DNA from: Burkholderia sp. SRS-W-2-2016
GTDB lineage: Bacteria > Pseudomonadota > Gammaproteobacteria > Burkholderiales > Burkholderiaceae
NCBI RefSeq assembly: GCF_001931485.1
Contig: NZ_MSDV01000006.1
Coordinates: 1-64,000, forward strand
Length of the DNA stretch: 64,000 nt
Direction: 5' to 3'
The first letter of the stretch is position 1. Each line of letters starts with the position of its first letter. Below the pieces are notes generated by a model that worked only from the letters and a program-made list of their open reading frames with translations, searched no databases and had not been told where the DNA came from. Shown here in pieces: positions 31,185-41,067 of this stretch. Position numbers and translations under genes: made by a program.

Positions 31185-31852
31185 TGGTTCGGCGCTCCCT
31201 GGATCGAGTTGGACGGCGCGAGCGCGGCCGACGCGCCGGTCAACGGCGCGGCGCCGGCATTGCGCGGCGTCAGCATCGCGCGCACGCGGCCGGTCGGATT
31301 GCCCGGGCCGGCGACGTCCTTGCCCGCCTTCGCGGTGTAGAAGTCGTTCTGGCCGTCGTACGTGATCACGCTGCCGCGCACGGTGTCGAGCACCGTGGTC
31401 AGACCTTGCAGGCGGCGCACCGTCGCGTTGGTGGTGAGCGTGGTCAGGTCCTGCTTGCCGTCGTAGTCGATCCGCACGGCCGTGCCTTCGATGTACTCGT
31501 CGAGCCCTTCGCGCTTCTGGCGGAAATACGACAGATTGCTGCCGCTCGACGTGCCCGTCGCGTACTGGTAGCCCTGCGGGTCTTGCGACACCTCGACGCG
31601 ATCGGCCTTGATCAGGATCGTCCCTTTGGTGGCGACCACGTGGCCGGTGAAGATGCTGACCTGCCGCAGGTCGTCGTAAGTCATGTTGTCCGCTTCGATG
31701 TTTAGCGGCTTGTCCTTGTCGGCACGGTCCGCGTGCGCGAGCGGCGCGAAGCCGGCGAGCGGCAGCGCGACCAGCAGCGCGGCGAGTCCGGCGCGGCACG
31801 CGGACAGCGCGCGCGAGCGGCCGGTATCAAAACGGGGGAGCGATTCGTTCAT
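31181..31852 (-). CDS. lptA: LPS transport periplasmic protein LptA
   Basis: Periplasmic beta-jellyroll bridge protein of 223 residues that carries LPS between LptC and LptD. The signal peptide ends in [10 protein letters not shown] and the OstA/LptA fold follows ([27 protein letters not shown]). A proline/alanine-rich tail of about 40 residues ends the protein. It lies 32 nt after lptC and overlaps lptB. Confidence 0.94.
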   Translation of the reverse strand: MNESLPRFDTGRSRALSACRAGLAALLVALPLAGFAPLAHADRADKDKPLNIEADNMTYDDLRQVSIFTGHVVATKGTILIKADRVEVSQDPQGYQYATGTSSGSNLSYFRQKREGLDEYIEGTAVRIDYDGKQDLTTLTTNATVRRLQGLTTVLDTVRGSVITYDGQNDFYTAKAGKDVAGPGNPTGRVRAMLTPRNAGAAPLTGASAALAPSNSIQGAPNQ

Positions 31853-31884
31853 GCAGTCACGCCTGGAATGGATGGCCCGGGTTG

Positions 31885-32484
31885 TTAGTGGGACGAGCCG
31901 CCGCCGGCGTCGGATGCGGCGATTGCGCCTCTTACATTGCCGAACAGCTGCATAACCCGGGTGACATTGTTGTATTTCATGCCGCTGGCCGTCATTACCG
32001 ACACGCCGCGCTGAAGTTTAACTGGCTTTTCAGTCTCGATCACATCGTCGTTCACGAGCACCCTGAAATGCTCGGAGTCGGCCTGCATCTGCGGGTCGCC
32101 GGCGCCCGGCGCGCGCAGGATCCGCGCATTGCCGTACAGATCGACGATCGACGCGTCCGCGTTGACCGTGCCGGTGTCGCCGGTCGCGGTGACGATCGGC
32201 TTGCCGGGCTGGAACGCGCGCATCGCCGGCTTGACGAGGTCGCTTACTTCGGTGTCCTCGTAATGGATCAACGATTGCGCGGTCAGCCGGTACTGCGTCG
32301 CGCCCGACTGGTCGAGCTCGGACACCGAGAAGTTGTCCGCGAAGTAGTCCGGCGTGTGCTCTTTCGGGCGCACCACGTCTTCGTTCTTGCGCGGCAAGGT
32401 GGCCTGCAGCAGCCACCAGGTGACGCCCGCGAGCGCCGCCATCGCGATCAGCGGGATCAACGAAGTCCAGCGAAACTGGTTCAT
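31885..32484 (-). CDS. lptC: LPS export protein LptC
   Basis: Bitopic inner-membrane protein of 199 residues that passes LPS from LptBFG to LptA. One N-terminal transmembrane helix (SLIPLIAMAALAGVTWWLL) precedes the periplasmic jellyroll. The ATG at 32482-32484 overlaps the kdsC stop as ATGA, which decides the start over an in-frame upstream codon. Confidence 0.93.
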   Translation of the reverse strand: MNQFRWTSLIPLIAMAALAGVTWWLLQATLPRKNEDVVRPKEHTPDYFADNFSVSELDQSGATQYRLTAQSLIHYEDTEVSDLVKPAMRAFQPGKPIVTATGDTGTVNADASIVDLYGNARILRAPGAGDPQMQADSEHFRVLVNDDVIETEKPVKLQRGVSVMTASGMKYNNVTRVMQLFGNVRGAIAASDAGGGSSH

Positions 32485-33041
32485 CCGACGAGACCTTTCT
32501 GCTCGCCGCTGCATGCCTGCGCCAGCAACGCTTCATATTTGTTCTGCGCGCGCAGCAGCGTGTCGCAGACTTCGCGCGCCGCGCCGTAGCCGCCGCGCGC
32601 CTCGCTGACCCAGTGGGCGCGAGCGATCACTTCGGGATGCGAATTGGCCGGCGCGGCCGCGAAGCCGACCCGCAGCATCACGGCCAGATCGACCCAGTCG
32701 TCGCCCATGTAGCCGCACTCTTCGGCGGCGAGGCCGGTCTTCTGCAGCAGATCGGCAAACGCCTGCGGTTTGTCCTGCACGCCCTGATAGACGTGCGCGA
32801 CGTTCAGGTCCTTGACCCGCGACGCGACGATGCCGGACTTGCGGCCGGTGATGATCGCGGTCTCGATGCCGGCCTGGCGCAGCAGCTTCATGCCGTGGCC
32901 GTCCATCGAGTTGAAGCCTTTCATCGTGTCGCCTTCCGCCGTGAACAGCAGACCGCCGTCGGTCAGCACGCCGTCGACGTCGAAAATCATCAGCTTGACG
33001 CGGCTTGCGCGTTCGGTAGCGGTAGGAGCGGTCACGGCCAT
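32481..33041 (-). CDS. kdsC: KDO 8-phosphate phosphatase
   Basis: HAD-family phosphatase of 186 residues that releases KDO for lipid A core synthesis. The nucleophile motif is DVDGVLTDGGL and the later GYMGDDWVDLAVM motif supplies the Mg-binding acids. It is the cap-less C0 type that forms tetramers. The ATG overlaps the kdsD stop as TGATG. Confidence 0.95.
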   Translation of the reverse strand: MAVTAPTATERASRVKLMIFDVDGVLTDGGLLFTAEGDTMKGFNSMDGHGMKLLRQAGIETAIITGRKSGIVASRVKDLNVAHVYQGVQDKPQAFADLLQKTGLAAEECGYMGDDWVDLAVMLRVGFAAAPANSHPEVIARAHWVSEARGGYGAAREVCDTLLRAQNKYEALLAQACSGEQKGLVG

Positions 33042-34024
33042 CAGATCACCTTCTTGGAAAACAGGTCGTGCATGTTGAGCGCGCCGATCAGCTTGCCCGT
33101 TTCGTCGACGACCAGCATCTGATTGATGCGATAGCGCTCCATCAGTTCCACGGCGGCGACCGCGAGTTCGTCCGGGCCGATCGTGCGCGGGCCGGCGGTC
33201 ATCACCGAGGCGATCGGCAACTGACGGAAATCGCCGTCGCGTTCGAGCACGCGGCGCAGGTCGCCGTCGGTGAAGATGCCGGTCACGCGGCCTTCGTGGT
33301 CGACGATCGCGGTCATACCCATGCGCTTCGCGGTCAGCTGGAACAGCGCGTCGCTGACGGTTGCTTCCGGCGTGACCTGCGGCAACTGGTCGCCGGTTCG
33401 CATCACGTCGCGTACATAAGTGAGCAGGCGCCGGCCGAGTGCACCGCCCGGATGCGAGCGCGCGAAGTCGTCGCGGCCGAAGCCGCGCGCGTCGAGTACC
33501 GCGACCGCGAGCGCGTCGCCGAGCGCGAGCGCGGCGGTGGTGCTGGCGGTCGGCGCGAGATTCATCGGGCAGGCTTCTTTCGCGACGCCGGAATTCAGAT
33601 GCACGTCGGCCAGTTGCGCGAGGCTCGAGCCGGGGCGGCCGGTCATCGCGATCAGCTTCGCGCCGATCCGCTTGATGAGCGGCAGGATCGCCATCAATTC
33701 TTCCGTTTCACCGGAATTGGACAGTGCGAGGAACACGTCGTCGGCGGTCACCATGCCGAGGTCGCCGTGGCTGGCTTCCGCGGGGTGCACGAAGAACGCG
33801 GGGGTGCCGGTACTGGCCAGCGTGGCCGCGAGCTTGCGGGCCACGTGGCCCGACTTGCCGATGCCGGAGACGACGACCCGTCCGCGGCAACCCAGGATGA
33901 GATCGACCGCGCCGACGAACTCGCCGTCGAGCTGGTCGCGAAGCGCGCGCACGGCGTCCGCTTCGATGTCGAGTACGTCGCGAGCAAGCGTGAGTGCCCT
34001 GTCGCCATTGATTTTCGCTATCAT
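33041..34024 (-). CDS. kdsD: Arabinose-5-phosphate isomerase
   Basis: Converts ribulose 5-phosphate to arabinose 5-phosphate, the first KDO precursor. The 327-residue product has an N-terminal SIS domain (RVVVSGIGKSGHVARKLAATLASTGTP, HGDLGMV, SNSGETEEL) followed by two CBS domains (MRTGDQLPQV and MTAGPRTIG). The ATG at 34022-34024 gives the family start MIAKI. First gene of the kdsD-kdsC-lptCAB run. Confidence 0.95.
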   Translation of the reverse strand: MIAKINGDRALTLARDVLDIEADAVRALRDQLDGEFVGAVDLILGCRGRVVVSGIGKSGHVARKLAATLASTGTPAFFVHPAEASHGDLGMVTADDVFLALSNSGETEELMAILPLIKRIGAKLIAMTGRPGSSLAQLADVHLNSGVAKEACPMNLAPTASTTAALALGDALAVAVLDARGFGRDDFARSHPGGALGRRLLTYVRDVMRTGDQLPQVTPEATVSDALFQLTAKRMGMTAIVDHEGRVTGIFTDGDLRRVLERDGDFRQLPIASVMTAGPRTIGPDELAVAAVELMERYRINQMLVVDETGKLIGALNMHDLFSKKVI

Positions 34025-34229
34025 GCGCGGAGTATAGCAAAGGCGCCTGTTCGCCGCGCCGGCCGGGCTGTGCCGGACGGCTGTCCGCATCTGCCTGACG
34101 ACAACCTCTTTTTCAGCCGTTTTGCCGCCTGTTGGCTGCTTTTTTACCGGCTCCCCGACCATGTCGCACGGCGCTCTCGTGCGTGGTTCCGCTGACGAAC
34201 GAGGACGCTTTACCCATGCGTTTTTGCCG

Positions 34230-36233
34230 ATGATCTCCCCGCTCGAGATGACCTTGTTCCTGCTGCTGGCATCGGTGGCGGGCGTGGTGATCTTTCGTTT
34301 CCTGAACCTGCCGCCGATGCTCGGCTATCTGACCGTCGGCATCGTGGTCGGGCCACACGCGTTCGGGCTGATTCCCGATTCGGTCGGCGCGCAGAACCTC
34401 GCCGAATTCGGCGTCGTGTTCCTGATGTTCTCGATCGGCCTCGAGTTCTCGCTGTCCAAGCTGCGCTCGATGCGCCGGCTCGTGTTCGGCCTCGGCCTGC
34501 TGCAGGTGATCGGCACGGTCGCGGTGGCGGTGTCGCTCGGTTTCCTGCTGGAGCGCTGGGTGCACATCACGTGGCAGGCGAGCGTCGCACTCGGCGGCGC
34601 GCTGGCGATGTCGTCGACGGCGATCGTCAGCAAGATGCTCGCGGAGCGGCTCGAGATCGAGACCGAGCACGGCCGCAACATCTTCGGCGTGCTGCTGTTC
34701 CAGGATCTCGCGGTGGTGCCGCTGCTCATCATCATCTCCGCGCTCGGCGGCCGCTCGGAGAACCTCGTCAGCGCGCTCGGCATCGCGGCGGTCAAGATCG
34801 TCGTCGCGCTGGCGCTGCTGCTGATCGTCGGGCAGAGCTTCATGACGCGCTGGTTCAACGTGGTCGCGCGGCGCCGCTCGCAGGAACTGTTCATTCTCAA
34901 TCTGCTGCTGGTCACGCTCGGCGCCGCGTTCATCACCGACAAGTTCGGCCTGTCGCTCGCGCTCGGCGCGTTCATCGCCGGCATGCTGATCGCCGAGACG
35001 CCGTACCGGCATCAGGTGGAAGAGGACATCAAGCCGTTTCGCGACGTGCTGCTCGGCCTCTTCTTCGTCACGACCGGGATGCTGCTCAATCCGGAGGTGA
35101 TCTGGCAGCACCCGCTGATCGTGCTGGCCTTTTTCCTCGGCCCGGTGCTGCTGAAGGCGGTCATGATTACCGGCCTCGCGCGGCTCTTCGGCGCGACGCC
35201 GGGCGTCGCGATGCGCACCGGCATCGGGCTCGCGCAGGCCGGCGAGTTCGGTTTCGTGCTGCTGAACCTGATTCTCGACCGCCATCTGGTCAACCCGACG
35301 CTGCTGCAGGCGATCCTCGCGGCGATGCTGCTGTCGATGCTGGCCGCGCCGTTCATGATCCAGAACGCGGACCGCATCGTGCTGCGGCTGTCGTCGACCG
35401 AATGGATGATGCAGTCGCTGCAGATGACCCGCATCGCGACGCAGAGCCTGAAGCAGAGCGGCCACGTGATCATTTGCGGCTATGGCCGCGCCGGGCAGAA
35501 CCTTGCGCGCATGCTCGAACACGAAGGGCTTTCGTACGTCGCGCTCGACCTCGACCCGGACCGCGTGTCGGCGGCCGCCGCCGCCGGCGAATCGGTGGTG
35601 TTCGGCGACGCCGGGCGGCGCGAGTCGCTGCTCGCGGCGGGTCTGCATCGCGCGGCCGCGATCGCGATCACCTATGCGAACACGCCGTCGGCGTTGCGCG
35701 TGCTGCACAACATCCACGAGATGGAGCCGACGCTGCCGGTGATTGTGCGCACGGTCGACGACGCCGATCTGGAAAAACTGCTGGCCGCGGGCGCGACCGA
35801 GGTGATTCCGGAGATCGTCGAGGGCAGCCTGATGCTCGCGTCGCATACGCTGGTCGTGATGGGCGTGCCGATGCGGCGGGTGGTGCGGCGCGTCGAGGAA
35901 ATGCGCGACGAGCGCTACTCGCTGTTGCGCGGCTATTTCCACGGCGCCGACGACGCCGATGACGACGACGGCCACGAACAGGTGCGGCTACAATCGGTGC
36001 CGGTCGACGCCAGCGCGGACGCAGTGGGCCGCACGCTCGCGGAACTCGGCCTGTTCGAACTCGGCCTCGAAGTGACCGCGATCCGCCGGCATGGCATCCG
36101 CGGCGTCGAGCCGGATCCGTCGACGAAACTGCGCGCAAGCGACATCGTGGTGCTGCGCGGTTTGCCCGAGCAACTGGCGCAGGCCGAGGAGCGGTTGTCG
36201 AAGAAGCGCCGCGCGGGCGCCGCCGCGGCGTGA
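34230..36233 (+). CDS. CPA2 family cation:proton antiporter with RCK domain
   Basis: KefB/YbaL-like membrane antiporter or glutathione-gated potassium-efflux type protein, 667 residues. About twelve transmembrane segments fill residues 1-390, followed by a TrkA-N (RCK) domain with the NAD loop GYGRAGQNLARML and a TrkA-C domain near the C-terminus (ALASTGTD-like region around residue 595). The ATG at 34230 gives the usual start MISPLEMTLFLLL, though no strong ribosome binding site precedes it; in-frame upstream codons remain possible. Divergent from kdsD. The transported ion is not certain. Confidence 0.88.
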   Translation: MISPLEMTLFLLLASVAGVVIFRFLNLPPMLGYLTVGIVVGPHAFGLIPDSVGAQNLAEFGVVFLMFSIGLEFSLSKLRSMRRLVFGLGLLQVIGTVAVAVSLGFLLERWVHITWQASVALGGALAMSSTAIVSKMLAERLEIETEHGRNIFGVLLFQDLAVVPLLIIISALGGRSENLVSALGIAAVKIVVALALLLIVGQSFMTRWFNVVARRRSQELFILNLLLVTLGAAFITDKFGLSLALGAFIAGMLIAETPYRHQVEEDIKPFRDVLLGLFFVTTGMLLNPEVIWQHPLIVLAFFLGPVLLKAVMITGLARLFGATPGVAMRTGIGLAQAGEFGFVLLNLILDRHLVNPTLLQAILAAMLLSMLAAPFMIQNADRIVLRLSSTEWMMQSLQMTRIATQSLKQSGHVIICGYGRAGQNLARMLEHEGLSYVALDLDPDRVSAAAAAGESVVFGDAGRRESLLAAGLHRAAAIAITYANTPSALRVLHNIHEMEPTLPVIVRTVDDADLEKLLAAGATEVIPEIVEGSLMLASHTLVVMGVPMRRVVRRVEEMRDERYSLLRGYFHGADDADDDDGHEQVRLQSVPVDASADAVGRTLAELGLFELGLEVTAIRRHGIRGVEPDPSTKLRASDIVVLRGLPEQLAQAEERLSKKRRAGAAAA

Positions 36234-36409
36234 GGCGCGGGCGAGGTTTGCCGCTGAGGTTCGTCGCCGCGGTTCGTCACTGAGGTAACTCCTTCGGTTC
36301 AGATAAGCCACCGAGGCGCATCAATCAGGTCCGCCACCCAAATACGCCCTTCACGTGGGCCAATGCCGTAAGCCCGGCCCGCCGGGCCCCCTGATTCAAG
36401 CTTTTCACC

Positions 36410-36425
36410 GGACCTTGCGAGGTCC
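36410..36425 (+). promoter_or_regulatory. Short hairpin before the apt ribosome binding site
   Basis: GGACCT-TGCG-AGGTCC ends 4 nt before the GGAG at 36430-36433 that serves apt. Such a position could affect translation initiation, but the stem is only 6 bp. Confidence 0.35.
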
Positions 36426-36438
36426 ATCCGGAGACATC

Positions 36439-37005
36439 ATGTCCAACGCGCTCCACAGCGCGCCGCTCGATGCGGCCGACTACATCAGAAGTCACATTCG
36501 CACCGTACCCGACTGGCCGCAGCCGGGCGTGCAGTTTCGCGACATCACGCCGCTACTGCAGGAGCCGAAGTCGCTGCGCGTGCTGATCGACCTGTTCGTG
36601 CAGCGCTATATCGACGCGAAGCTCGACTACATCGCCGGGCTCGACGCGCGCGGCTTCATCATCGGCCCGATCGTCGCGCACGAGCTGAGCGTCGGCTTTA
36701 TTCCGATCCGCAAGGCGGGCAAGCTGCCGTACAAGCGGATTTCGCAATCGTATGAACTGGAATACGGCACCGCGACCGTCGAGATTCACGAGGACGCGTG
36801 CGAGCCGGGCGACCGCGTCGTGATCATCGACGATCTGATCGCGACCGGCGGCACGATGATGGCCGGCAAGATGCTGCTCGAGCGGCTCGGCGCTAGCGTC
36901 GTGGAAGGCGCGGCGATCGTCGATCTGCCGGAACTCGGCGGCTCGAAGCTGCTGCGCGACGGCGGCCTCGAGCTGTACACGGTGACGAGTTTCGACGGCC
37001 ACTAA
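36439..37005 (+). CDS. apt: Adenine phosphoribosyltransferase
   Basis: Purine-salvage enzyme making AMP from adenine and PRPP, 188 residues. [19 protein letters not shown] and the PRPP-binding loop [14 protein letters not shown] are diagnostic. The ATG at 36439 follows GGAG. It is followed 23 nt later by a LysE-type exporter gene on the same strand. Confidence 0.96.
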   Translation: MSNALHSAPLDAADYIRSHIRTVPDWPQPGVQFRDITPLLQEPKSLRVLIDLFVQRYIDAKLDYIAGLDARGFIIGPIVAHELSVGFIPIRKAGKLPYKRISQSYELEYGTATVEIHEDACEPGDRVVIIDDLIATGGTMMAGKMLLERLGASVVEGAAIVDLPELGGSKLLRDGGLELYTVTSFDGH

Positions 37006-37028
37006 GGTTTCCCGGGAGCCCCACGACG

Positions 37029-37643
37029 ATGCCCAACTTCCTGCTGTTTCTCGCCACCTCGATCGCGATCACGGTCGCGCCCGGTCCCGACAATCTGCAG
37101 GTGCTCGCGCGCGGCATTTCGCAGGGCCGCGCGGCCGGCCTCGTCGCGGCGCTGGGCTTTGCCGCCGGCATCACGTTTCACACCACGCTGGCCGCGCTCG
37201 GCGTCGCCGCGCTGCTGCGCTCGTCGCCGCTCGCGTTTCAGGCGATCAAACTCGCCGGTGCCGCGTATCTGGTCTGGATCGGCATCAAGGCGCTGCGCAG
37301 CGAGGGGCTCGCGACCGCCCATCAGCGCCCGCCGCAACCGCTCGCCGCGGTGTTTCGCCAGAGCGTGCTCGGCAATCTGCTGAACCCGAAGGTCACGCTG
37401 TTCTTCATCGTGTTCCTGCCGCAGTTCGTGCAGCCGCACGGCGCGCAAAGCGTGACCGTGCAGATGCTGGAGCTCGGCGTGCTGTTCATGCTGCAAACGG
37501 TCGTGGTGTTTTCGCTGTTCGGCGTGTGCGCGGGGACGATCGGCAACTGGCTGCGCCGCCGCCCGCGCGTCGGCGTGTGGCTCGACCGGCTGGCCGGCGC
37601 GACCTTTATCGCGATCGGCATTCGCGTCGCGTTGCGCGACTGA
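37029..37643 (+). CDS. LysE/RhtB family exporter
   Basis: Inner-membrane amino-acid exporter-like protein of 204 residues with about six transmembrane segments. The family start MPNFLLFLATSIAITVAPGPDNLQV with the APGPD motif and the later NPKVTLFFIVFLPQFV segment are characteristic. The substrate is unknown. Closely packed between apt and the Nudix gene, so likely one transcript. Confidence 0.9.
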   Translation: MPNFLLFLATSIAITVAPGPDNLQVLARGISQGRAAGLVAALGFAAGITFHTTLAALGVAALLRSSPLAFQAIKLAGAAYLVWIGIKALRSEGLATAHQRPPQPLAAVFRQSVLGNLLNPKVTLFFIVFLPQFVQPHGAQSVTVQMLELGVLFMLQTVVVFSLFGVCAGTIGNWLRRRPRVGVWLDRLAGATFIAIGIRVALRD

Positions 37644-37655
37644 CTGGAGTTTTCG

Positions 37656-38507
37656 ATGAGCTTGCCTTGCCTCACCGCCGCGCGCCGCTTCGACGCGAAC
37701 GCGCATCGGCCGTTTCTGATCGGCGCCGAACAGGTCGGCTGGATCCGCGAGCGCGACGTGCCGCTGCTCGCGCGCTGGCCCGACGTGTTCGAGATCGACC
37801 GGACCGGCGTCACGCTGGTCGCCGCGTTCAATACCGTCGATCTGCGCAGCGCGGCGCTCGCGTCGGTGATCGGCGCGCTCGCCGCCGACGGCCGCATCCC
37901 GGGCTGGCGCGACGAAACCTACGCGATCCGCAACGCGTTCGACGCGCCGCCGCTCGCGTATATCGAACGCGCGGCATCGCGCTTCTTCGGCACGATGACC
38001 TACGCGGTGCATCTGAACGGCGTCGTAGAATACGCGGATGGCGGCGCGCCGCAGATGTGGATCGCGCGCCGCAGCGACACCAAGGCGACCGATCCCGGCA
38101 TGCTCGACAATGTCGTCGCGGGCGGGATCGGCTGGGGCTTCGGGGTCGCGGAGACGATCGTGAAGGAGTGCTGGGAAGAAGCCGGCATTCCGGAGGAGAT
38201 CGCGTCGCGCGCGGTCGCGGGCCGTACCGCGCACGTGCTGCAGTCGTTGCCGGAAGGCACCCAGGCAGAGCAGGTTTTCATCTACGACCTCGCGCTGCCC
38301 GCCGATTTCGCGCCGCGTAATCAGGACGGCGAAGTGGGCGAGCACCGGCTCGCGCGGATCGACGAAGTCGCGCGCTGGATCGAAGAGGGCGCGCTGACCG
38401 TCGATGCGAGTCTCGCGACGCTCGATTGCCTGCTGCGCCGCCGCTGGATCGACGAGGACGCGTGCGCCGGGATCGACCCGCTGTTCGTGCCGCCGACGCT
38501 GGCTTAA
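37656..38507 (+). CDS. Nudix hydrolase with DUF4743 N-terminal domain
   Basis: A 283-residue protein with an N-terminal DUF4743 region (about 1-120) and a C-terminal Nudix domain. The Nudix box region GWGFGVAETIVKECWEEAGI keeps KE-xx-EE-x-G but has Phe at the first acidic position and Lys in place of Arg. Homologues in plants and yeast hydrolyse thiamine-diphosphate analogues; a similar damage-control role is plausible here. Preceded by CTGGAG, 12 nt after the LysE gene. Confidence 0.82.
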   Translation: MSLPCLTAARRFDANAHRPFLIGAEQVGWIRERDVPLLARWPDVFEIDRTGVTLVAAFNTVDLRSAALASVIGALAADGRIPGWRDETYAIRNAFDAPPLAYIERAASRFFGTMTYAVHLNGVVEYADGGAPQMWIARRSDTKATDPGMLDNVVAGGIGWGFGVAETIVKECWEEAGIPEEIASRAVAGRTAHVLQSLPEGTQAEQVFIYDLALPADFAPRNQDGEVGEHRLARIDEVARWIEEGALTVDASLATLDCLLRRRWIDEDACAGIDPLFVPPTLA

Positions 38508-38640
38508 GGGGCTGAGGGGCTGAGGGGCTAATAAGGGGCTAAGGCCCCCGCGCTTGAAGCACCGGCAGTTAAAGCACCCGCGCACCCAGACAGCACACAC
38601 TGAAACAAACCACGCATTGAAGAAGGGAGTCACCGAGGTC

Positions 38641-39510
38641 ATGTCGACCGATCACAGCTTTATCCTCAAACTGTCGTGCGCCGACCGGCCCGGCATCGTT
38701 CACGCCGTGTCCGGCTTTCTGTTCGAGCGTGGCAGCAATATTCTCGACTCCGCGCAGTTCGGCGACAGCCGCACCGGCGAGTTCTTCATGCGCGTGCACT
38801 TTCAGCAGGTGGGCGGCGATCCGGGGCTCGACGCGCTGCGCGCGTCGTTCGTGACGCTCGCCGAGCAGTTCGGCATGAGCTGGGAATTGCACGATGCGTC
38901 GGTGAAGCCGCGCGTCGTGATCATGGTGTCGAAGATCGGCCACTGCCTGAACGATCTGCTGTTCCGCTACCGCACCGGTCAGCTGAACATCGAGATCCCG
39001 GCGATCATCTCGAACCACAAGGAGTTCTACCAGCTCGCCGCCAGCTACGACATTCCGTTCCATCACTTCCCGCTGCTCGGCGGCACGCCGGACGCGAAGG
39101 CCGCGCAGGAAGCGCGCGTGCTCGAAGTGATCAACGAGCATCAGGCCGATCTGGTGGTGCTCGCGCGCTACATGCAGATCCTGTCGCCGCAGTTGTGCGA
39201 AGCGCTGGCCGGCCGCGCGATCAACATCCATCACTCGTTCCTGCCGAGCTTCAAGGGCGCGAAGCCGTACTACCAGGCGTTCGACCGCGGCGTGAAGCTG
39301 ATCGGCGCGACCGCCCACTACGTGACGACCGATCTCGACGAAGGCCCGATCATCGAGCAGGAAGTCGAGCGCGTCGACCACAGCATGACGCCGGAGCAAC
39401 TGACGGCGATCGGCCGCGACGTCGAGTGCGTGACGCTCGCGCGCGCGGTGAAGTGGCACGTCGAGCATCGCGTGGTGCTCAACGGCAGCAAGACGGTGGT
39501 GTTCCGCTAA
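38641..39510 (+). CDS. purU: Formyltetrahydrofolate deformylase
   Basis: Hydrolyses 10-formyl-THF to formate and THF, balancing one-carbon pools. The 289-residue product has an N-terminal ACT domain (LKLSCADRPGIVHAVSGFLFERG) and a formyltransferase-like domain with NIHHSFLPSFKGAKPY and the aspartate in DLDEGPI. The ATG at 38641 gives the family start. It ends 1 nt before a strong terminator. Confidence 0.95.
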   Translation: MSTDHSFILKLSCADRPGIVHAVSGFLFERGSNILDSAQFGDSRTGEFFMRVHFQQVGGDPGLDALRASFVTLAEQFGMSWELHDASVKPRVVIMVSKIGHCLNDLLFRYRTGQLNIEIPAIISNHKEFYQLAASYDIPFHHFPLLGGTPDAKAAQEARVLEVINEHQADLVVLARYMQILSPQLCEALAGRAINIHHSFLPSFKGAKPYYQAFDRGVKLIGATAHYVTTDLDEGPIIEQEVERVDHSMTPEQLTAIGRDVECVTLARAVKWHVEHRVVLNGSKTVVFR

Positions 39511-39546
39511 AAAAATGCGCCGGTCCAAGCCGGCGCATTTTTCTTT
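39511..39546. terminator. Bidirectional intrinsic terminator
   Basis: A 10-bp stem AATGCGCCGG with its complement and a 6-nt loop has an A-run on the left and a T-run on the right, placed between convergent purU and the PepSY gene. Confidence 0.93.
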
Positions 39547-39574
39547 CCACGTTTGTTGTTCCTTCCTTCGGCCT

Positions 39575-40807
39575 TTAAGGCTGCGCTGCCGCGCCTCCCG
39601 CTTCGCTGCCGTTGCGCGCGAGATTCGCGTTTTGCGCGGAGCGGCGCCGGCCATTCAACTTCTTCAGCCAGATCAGCAGTCCGGTCACGCTCAGCGTCGC
39701 GACCGCGATCCCGACCGCGCTGATCAGAATCCGCCCGCCCAGACCGAGGATGCGCCCCGAGTGCAGCGGGAATTGCAGCTGCATGAAGATGTCGCCGGCG
39801 GTGCCTCGGCCCGGAATCTGCGCGGCAAGCGGCTTGCCGGTCACCGCGTCCCAGTAGAGCCACGGGTTGCCGAGGCCGCTGCCGTGATCGTTGCCGGCCG
39901 TGTAGTAGCCGACGCCGTACGTATGCAGGAGCTCGGCGTAGTACAGACCGCCCGGCGGCGCGCTCAGATGCTTGTCGCGGCCTGCCTGCTCGGCCAGTTC
40001 GACGATCCGCTCGCGGCTCAGCGTCTGATCGCCCGGTTGCGGCTTGCGCAGAATTTCCGGGTTGTTGATCGGATCGGGCGTGAGCGTCGAGATGCGCGAG
40101 ACGATCGGCCGGACCACCTGCGACGGCAGATTCATCGAAATCGACGTCAGCGCGACCAGCATCAGCAGGCCCCAGATCCACACGCCGCCCGAGCGGTGCA
40201 GGTCGAACGTCAGCGCGTAACCGCCGCGCTTCATGCGGAACGCGAACGACTTGCGCCACGCCTTCACGCTCGGAAACGACAGGAACAGCGCGATCATGCT
40301 GTCGAACAGCCAGACGATGCCGACGATCCCCATCAGCCACGTACCGGTGTCGAAGCCGCCGGCGAACGGCAGATGCAGCGTGTAGTGCAGCTTGTAGATG
40401 AACGGAATCAGGTTGAGCGGCGCGAGCGACACGGCGCCCCATTCGCGCCGTCCCTGAATCTCGGCGGTGACCGGATCGACCGCGATCTGGTTGAAGTCGA
40501 GCGGGTAGGGTTGCTTCGTCGCCGGGTCGGTGCGCGGCAGCACCATCATCTGCAACGTGTGGCCCGGCTCGATTTCGAGCGGCAGATAGGTGACCTGCAG
40601 GCGCGGATCGGCGGCTTCGACACGGCGCGCCAGTTCGAGGCTCGACAGTGCCGGTCCGGTGGTGCGGGCCTGATAGAACGAAGGATTGAGCGCGGAATCG
40701 AGCGCATGGTCCCACGCGATGATCGCGCCGGTGAGGCCGGCGATGAACAGGAACAGCGCGGTGCCGATACCGAACCAGCGATGCAGACGGACGAGCTGGC
40801 GTCTCAT
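39575..40807 (-). CDS. PepSY-associated transmembrane protein
   Basis: Inner-membrane protein of 410 residues with four predicted membrane segments: one at the N-terminus (ALFLFIAGLTGAIIAWDHAL), two near the middle, and one near residue 370 (ILISAVGIAVATLSVTGLLIWL). Conserved RWHRWFG-like RLHRWFGIG start and the DLHRSGG motif are marks of the PepSY_TM family, which includes proteins linked to siderophore-iron reduction. No iron-uptake gene is adjacent, so the role is open. The downstream 260 nt up to 41067 hold no gene. Confidence 0.82.
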   Translation of the reverse strand: MRRQLVRLHRWFGIGTALFLFIAGLTGAIIAWDHALDSALNPSFYQARTTGPALSSLELARRVEAADPRLQVTYLPLEIEPGHTLQMMVLPRTDPATKQPYPLDFNQIAVDPVTAEIQGRREWGAVSLAPLNLIPFIYKLHYTLHLPFAGGFDTGTWLMGIVGIVWLFDSMIALFLSFPSVKAWRKSFAFRMKRGGYALTFDLHRSGGVWIWGLLMLVALTSISMNLPSQVVRPIVSRISTLTPDPINNPEILRKPQPGDQTLSRERIVELAEQAGRDKHLSAPPGGLYYAELLHTYGVGYYTAGNDHGSGLGNPWLYWDAVTGKPLAAQIPGRGTAGDIFMQLQFPLHSGRILGLGGRILISAVGIAVATLSVTGLLIWLKKLNGRRRSAQNANLARNGSEAGGAAAQP

Positions 40808-41067
40808 GCGCGGACCGGCGGGAAGGAGCGGACAGTCGAACGGAAAGCGGAGCGTGGCGTCACGATGCGGACATTTCTGTAAATGGGAATTGTTCGCATC
40901 TTAGGGGCTTGTGCGCTCCACTGCAAGTGTTCTGTCAGGAAACGGGCGGGCGGCGCATGGCGCTTTGCCTGCGCCACGATGGGCGCGGATACGAAAAAGC
41001 GGCACCGGAGCGTCGCTTCGTTCTGTCTCACTGCGTCTCGCCGCTCGCATCCGCTGGATGTGAGCGG

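Noticed and set aside
38508..38545. GGGGCTGA short repeats after the Nudix stop as a functional repeat array
   Set aside because: Only two exact 8-bp copies plus two truncated ones, which is within chance in GC-rich DNA and does not form a stable structure.
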